Assembly: GCA_034411135.1 (NCBI GenBank)
Contig: DAOUMN010000036.1
Location: 1 to 50,011, forward strand
DNA from: Bellilinea sp034411135
GTDB lineage: Bacteria; Chloroflexota; Anaerolineae; Anaerolineales; Anaerolineaceae
Reading direction: 5' to 3'
DNA: 50,011 nucleotides
Part shown: positions 48,215-50,011 of the stretch, piece after piece
Layout of the letters: each line of letters begins with the position of its first letter
How positions within the stretch are numbered: position 1 is the first letter of the stretch
The notes under the pieces: generated by a model
Told to the model about the DNA's origin: nothing
The model's input: only the letters and a program-made list of their open reading frames with translations
Databases searched by the model: none
Translations under genes and position numbers: made by a program

Positions 48215-49605
48215 GAATACATTTTAACGGCGCAGCACAAACCGTAACAGGATCACAATATTTGTTAGAAATCAATGGCAACAGGCTGCTTTTAGAATGC
48301 GGGCTGTTCCAGGGACATCGCAAAGACACCTACCAACAAAATCTCAACTTTGCCTTCGAACCATCAAGCCTGGATGCTGTGATCCTTTCGCATGCGCACA
48401 TCGATCATAGCGGCAATCTGCCCAACCTGGTCAAGCAGGGTTATGCGGGCGCGATTTACGCCACGCCGGCAACCGCCGACCTGGCAGAAATCATGCTGCA
48501 AGACTCCGGCCACATTCAGGAAGCGGATATTCAATTCGTCAACCGTAAACGCGCCAAGCGCGGCGAGCCACCGTTGGAGCCCCTGTACACCCTGGAAGAC
48601 GCGGTGCTCACCCGTGATCATTTGAGAGGGGTACCCTATCAACAAGTTTTTGAGCCTATTCGCGGCGTGCAGGCACATTTTGTCGATGCCGGTCACATTC
48701 TTGGTTCAGCCGCGATCGTGCTGGATATCGAGGAAAAGGGGCAGAAATTTCGGCTGTGGTTTTCGGGCGACATTGGGCGTGAAAAATTGCCCCTGATGCG
48801 CGATCCGGTTCTGCCGGAGAATGCGGATGTGCTGATCATGGAATCCACGTATGGCGATAAACCTCACCGCGACCCGGAGGAAGCCTATCTCGAATTGCGC
48901 GACGCCGTACGGCGGACGATTAACCGGCGCGGCAAAGTGATCATTCCGGCATTTGCAGTTGGGCGAACGCAAGAACTGGTGTACTGCCTCAACCGCATGG
49001 TTTCGGATGGGGATATCAACGGGCTGCCGGTTTATGTGGATAGTCCGCTGGCGGTCAACGCCACCCAGGTATTCCAAAAGCATGCCGAATTGTTCGATGC
49101 AGAAACGCAGGAATTCGTGCGCAACGGCACCCATCCTGCGCTAAACTTCCCGCAATTAACCTACATCCAATCGGTGGACGAGTCCAAGGCACTTAATGAT
49201 CGTCACGATCCGATGGTGATCATTTCGGCTTCGGGCATGGCGGAAACCGGTCGAGTGCTGCATCACCTGCGCAACAACATCCAAAATCCGCGCAACACTG
49301 TGTTGATTGTTTCCTGGCAAGCGCCGAATACACTGGGACGACGGCTGGCGGAACGCGAACATGTGGTGCGCATCTTTGGTGAGCTGTACGAGCGGCGCGC
49401 CGAAGTAGTCACGATTGGCGGATTTTCTGCTCACGCCGGACAGGATATGCTGGTTAAGTACGCTCAAGCCAGCCAGTCCTCAATACAAAAAATGTTTCTA
49501 GTTCATGGTGAAGCCAACGCCGCCGGAGCGTTAACCGAAAAATTAAACAAAGTTGGTTTCCGCGAGATCCGCTACCCCGCCAAAGGTAGTTTTTTTGATT
49601 TGTAA
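48211..49605 (+). CDS. beta-CASP metallo-beta-lactamase RNase (CPSF73-like)
   Basis: A 464 aa zinc-dependent nuclease of the beta-CASP group. N-terminal MRIHFNGAAQTVTGSQYLLE and the MBL motif HAHIDH (about 65-70, ILSHAHIDHSGNLP) are typical. Then come DAGHILGSAAIVLDIE, FSGDIGRE, MESTYGDK, the beta-CASP part PAFAVGRTQELVYCL, SASGMAETGRVLHHL and a C-terminal FSAHAGQ plus LVHGEANAAGALTEKL. It lacks the C-terminal domain of RNase J and the KH domains of archaeal CPSF. A processing role is inferred; RNA is the likely substrate. Coupled to RNase D. Confidence 0.92.
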   Translation: MRIHFNGAAQTVTGSQYLLEINGNRLLLECGLFQGHRKDTYQQNLNFAFEPSSLDAVILSHAHIDHSGNLPNLVKQGYAGAIYATPATADLAEIMLQDSGHIQEADIQFVNRKRAKRGEPPLEPLYTLEDAVLTRDHLRGVPYQQVFEPIRGVQAHFVDAGHILGSAAIVLDIEEKGQKFRLWFSGDIGREKLPLMRDPVLPENADVLIMESTYGDKPHRDPEEAYLELRDAVRRTINRRGKVIIPAFAVGRTQELVYCLNRMVSDGDINGLPVYVDSPLAVNATQVFQKHAELFDAETQEFVRNGTHPALNFPQLTYIQSVDESKALNDRHDPMVIISASGMAETGRVLHHLRNNIQNPRNTVLIVSWQAPNTLGRRLAEREHVVRIFGELYERRAEVVTIGGFSAHAGQDMLVKYAQASQSSIQKMFLVHGEANAAGALTEKLNKVGFREIRYPAKGSFFDL

Positions 49606-49649
49606 GACTCGTAAACAATCGAACCTTACAAAAAATTTCTTATTTCTGC

Positions 49650-49655
49650 TATAAT
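49650..49655 (+). promoter_or_regulatory. -10 box of the tRNA-Ser gene
   Basis: A perfect TATAAT ends 11 nt before the tRNA. CTTACA 19 bp upstream is a weak -35 candidate. Confidence 0.5.
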
Positions 49656-49666
49656 TCAGCTTCATT

Positions 49667-49754
49667 GGAGAGGTGCCAGAGCGGCCGAATGGGGCGGTCT
49701 CGAAAACCGTTGTGGAGGTTCCCTCCACCGTGGGTTCGAATCCCACCCTCTCCG
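49667..49754 (+). tRNA. tRNA-Ser (anticodon CGA)
   Basis: 88 nt class II tRNA. Acceptor stem GGAGAGG (49667-49673) pairs with CCTCTCC (49747-49753). The anticodon stem GCGGT/ACCGT encloses the loop CTCGAAA with anticodon CGA, reading UCG. A long variable arm (GGAGGTTCCCTCC) and T-loop GGTTCGAATCC are present. The discriminator is G and the 3' CCA is not encoded. Confidence 0.97.
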
Positions 49755-49760
49755 CAGGTG

Positions 49761-49790
49761 AAATCGCTCAGGACAACTGAGCGATTTTTG
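49761..49790 (+). terminator. intrinsic terminator after tRNA-Ser
   Basis: AAATCGCTCAG (49761-49771) pairs with CTGAGCGATTT (49777-49787) around GACAA, followed by a short T-run. It starts 6 nt after the tRNA. Confidence 0.85.
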
Positions 49791-50011
49791 ATTATACTGG
49801 TTCAACACCCTTGTATATGATGACGAATCCGCTCGCGTATGAACTGTCAGCAGATCGTGCCGTTCGCGCTTCTTGCTGCATAGGCTGAGAGATCCGGTTT
49901 GCTTGACTGGTTCAATCCCCCCTTAAGCCGTTACCCCGGTTTACACCTGGTGTGTTCTGGGTTTATACCAGGCAGAATGAACCACTCAGTAAATTGGGAC
50001 GACTGACAGTA
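49791..50011. other. non-coding tail of the window with short repeats
   Basis: No convincing gene on either strand. It holds two GGTTTA-n-ACC-n-GG elements (49938-49950 and 49960-49972), each with a GGT-N4-ACC palindrome and 22 bp apart. A 15-nt near repeat beginning ACTGGTTCAA occurs at 49796 and 49906. It could be the promoter region of a gene beyond the window. Confidence 0.4.

Noticed and set aside
49906..49920. Sequence resembling a tRNA T-loop (GGTTCAATCC) in the tail region
   Set aside because: No flanking T-stem pairing, no acceptor or anticodon stem; likely chance or part of a short local repeat.
1..50011. Search for CRISPR arrays, insertion sequences, integrases, phage genes and replication origin boxes
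   Set aside because: No regularly spaced repeats, transposase motifs or clusters of DnaA boxes were seen; gyrB alone does not mark an origin here because dnaA, dnaN and recF are not beside it.

Overview
The window looks like a chromosomal segment of an anaerobic member of the Chloroflexota, most likely class Anaerolineae. This is inferred from gene content and style: Thr/Pro-rich surface proteins with YPAP-type linkers, a T-box-controlled trpS-trpB2 pair, a long ccm operon with a Cys-type CcmE, a tandem-domain ThyX, and a nusA operon without rimP. I see no insertion sequence, phage gene, integrase or CRISPR array. This is ordinary, gene-dense chromosome with a few unusual proteins and regulatory regions.

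Layout. 1-2.7 kb: polar amino acid ABC importer (lipoprotein, permease, ATPase). 2.8-5.8 kb: large secreted, membrane-anchored, Thr-rich surface protein. 5.9-6.7 kb: MBL-fold hydrolase. 6.7-8.7 kb (minus): membrane protein, JAMM peptidase and a divergent PlsY. 8.8-9.8 kb: membrane protein. 9.9-13 kb: gyrB and a malate/lactate-type dehydrogenase. 13-15.5 kb (minus): alpha/beta hydrolase and GH13 alpha-glucosidase. 15.7-24.7 kb: translation operon nusA-ylxR-infB-rbfA-DHH phosphoesterase-truB-ribF-thyX-like. 24.7-26.5 kb: thioredoxin-like protein, DinB/ClbS-like protein and inorganic pyrophosphatase. 26.7-29.6 kb: strong promoter, tryptophan T-box riboswitch, trpS and trpB2. 29.7-38.4 kb (minus): ten-gene cytochrome c maturation operon running ccmE-F-H-G-(CcmI-like zinc ribbon)-(dihaem cytochrome c lipoprotein)-ccmA-B-C-D. 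38.5-41 kb (minus): cinA, an MGDG-synthase-like glycosyltransferase and a nucleoside phosphorylase-family enzyme. 41.1-43.8 kb: GH1 beta-glucosidase and an OFA-type MFS transporter in convergent overlap. 44-44.8 kb: membrane protein with a LexA-box-like site in its promoter. 44.9-46.9 kb (minus): two-component system. 47-49.6 kb: RNase D and a beta-CASP metallo-beta-lactamase nuclease. 49.67-49.75 kb: tRNA-Ser(CGA) with a terminator.

How the parts work together. The T-box reads charging of tRNA-Trp and should raise both the synthetase that uses tryptophan and a stand-alone TrpB that can make it from indole. The ccm block encodes a complete System I-type haem delivery and ligation route, plus a dihaem cytochrome c that may be one of its clients. 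GH13, GH1 and the MFS and ABC transporters fit a fermentative heterotroph living on oligosaccharides and amino acids.

Most notable points: the two ThyX domains each keep a different half of the RHR-x7-S signature; TrpRS has a degenerate KMSKS loop; the ccm operon carries a Cys-type CcmE, a CcmI-zinc-ribbon fusion and a dihaem lipoprotein; several promoters place the -10 box only 6-9 nt before the start codon, which suggests leaderless mRNAs; and palindromes sit between the -35 and -10 boxes of two promoters. All functional statements rest on reading motifs by eye; no database search was run.
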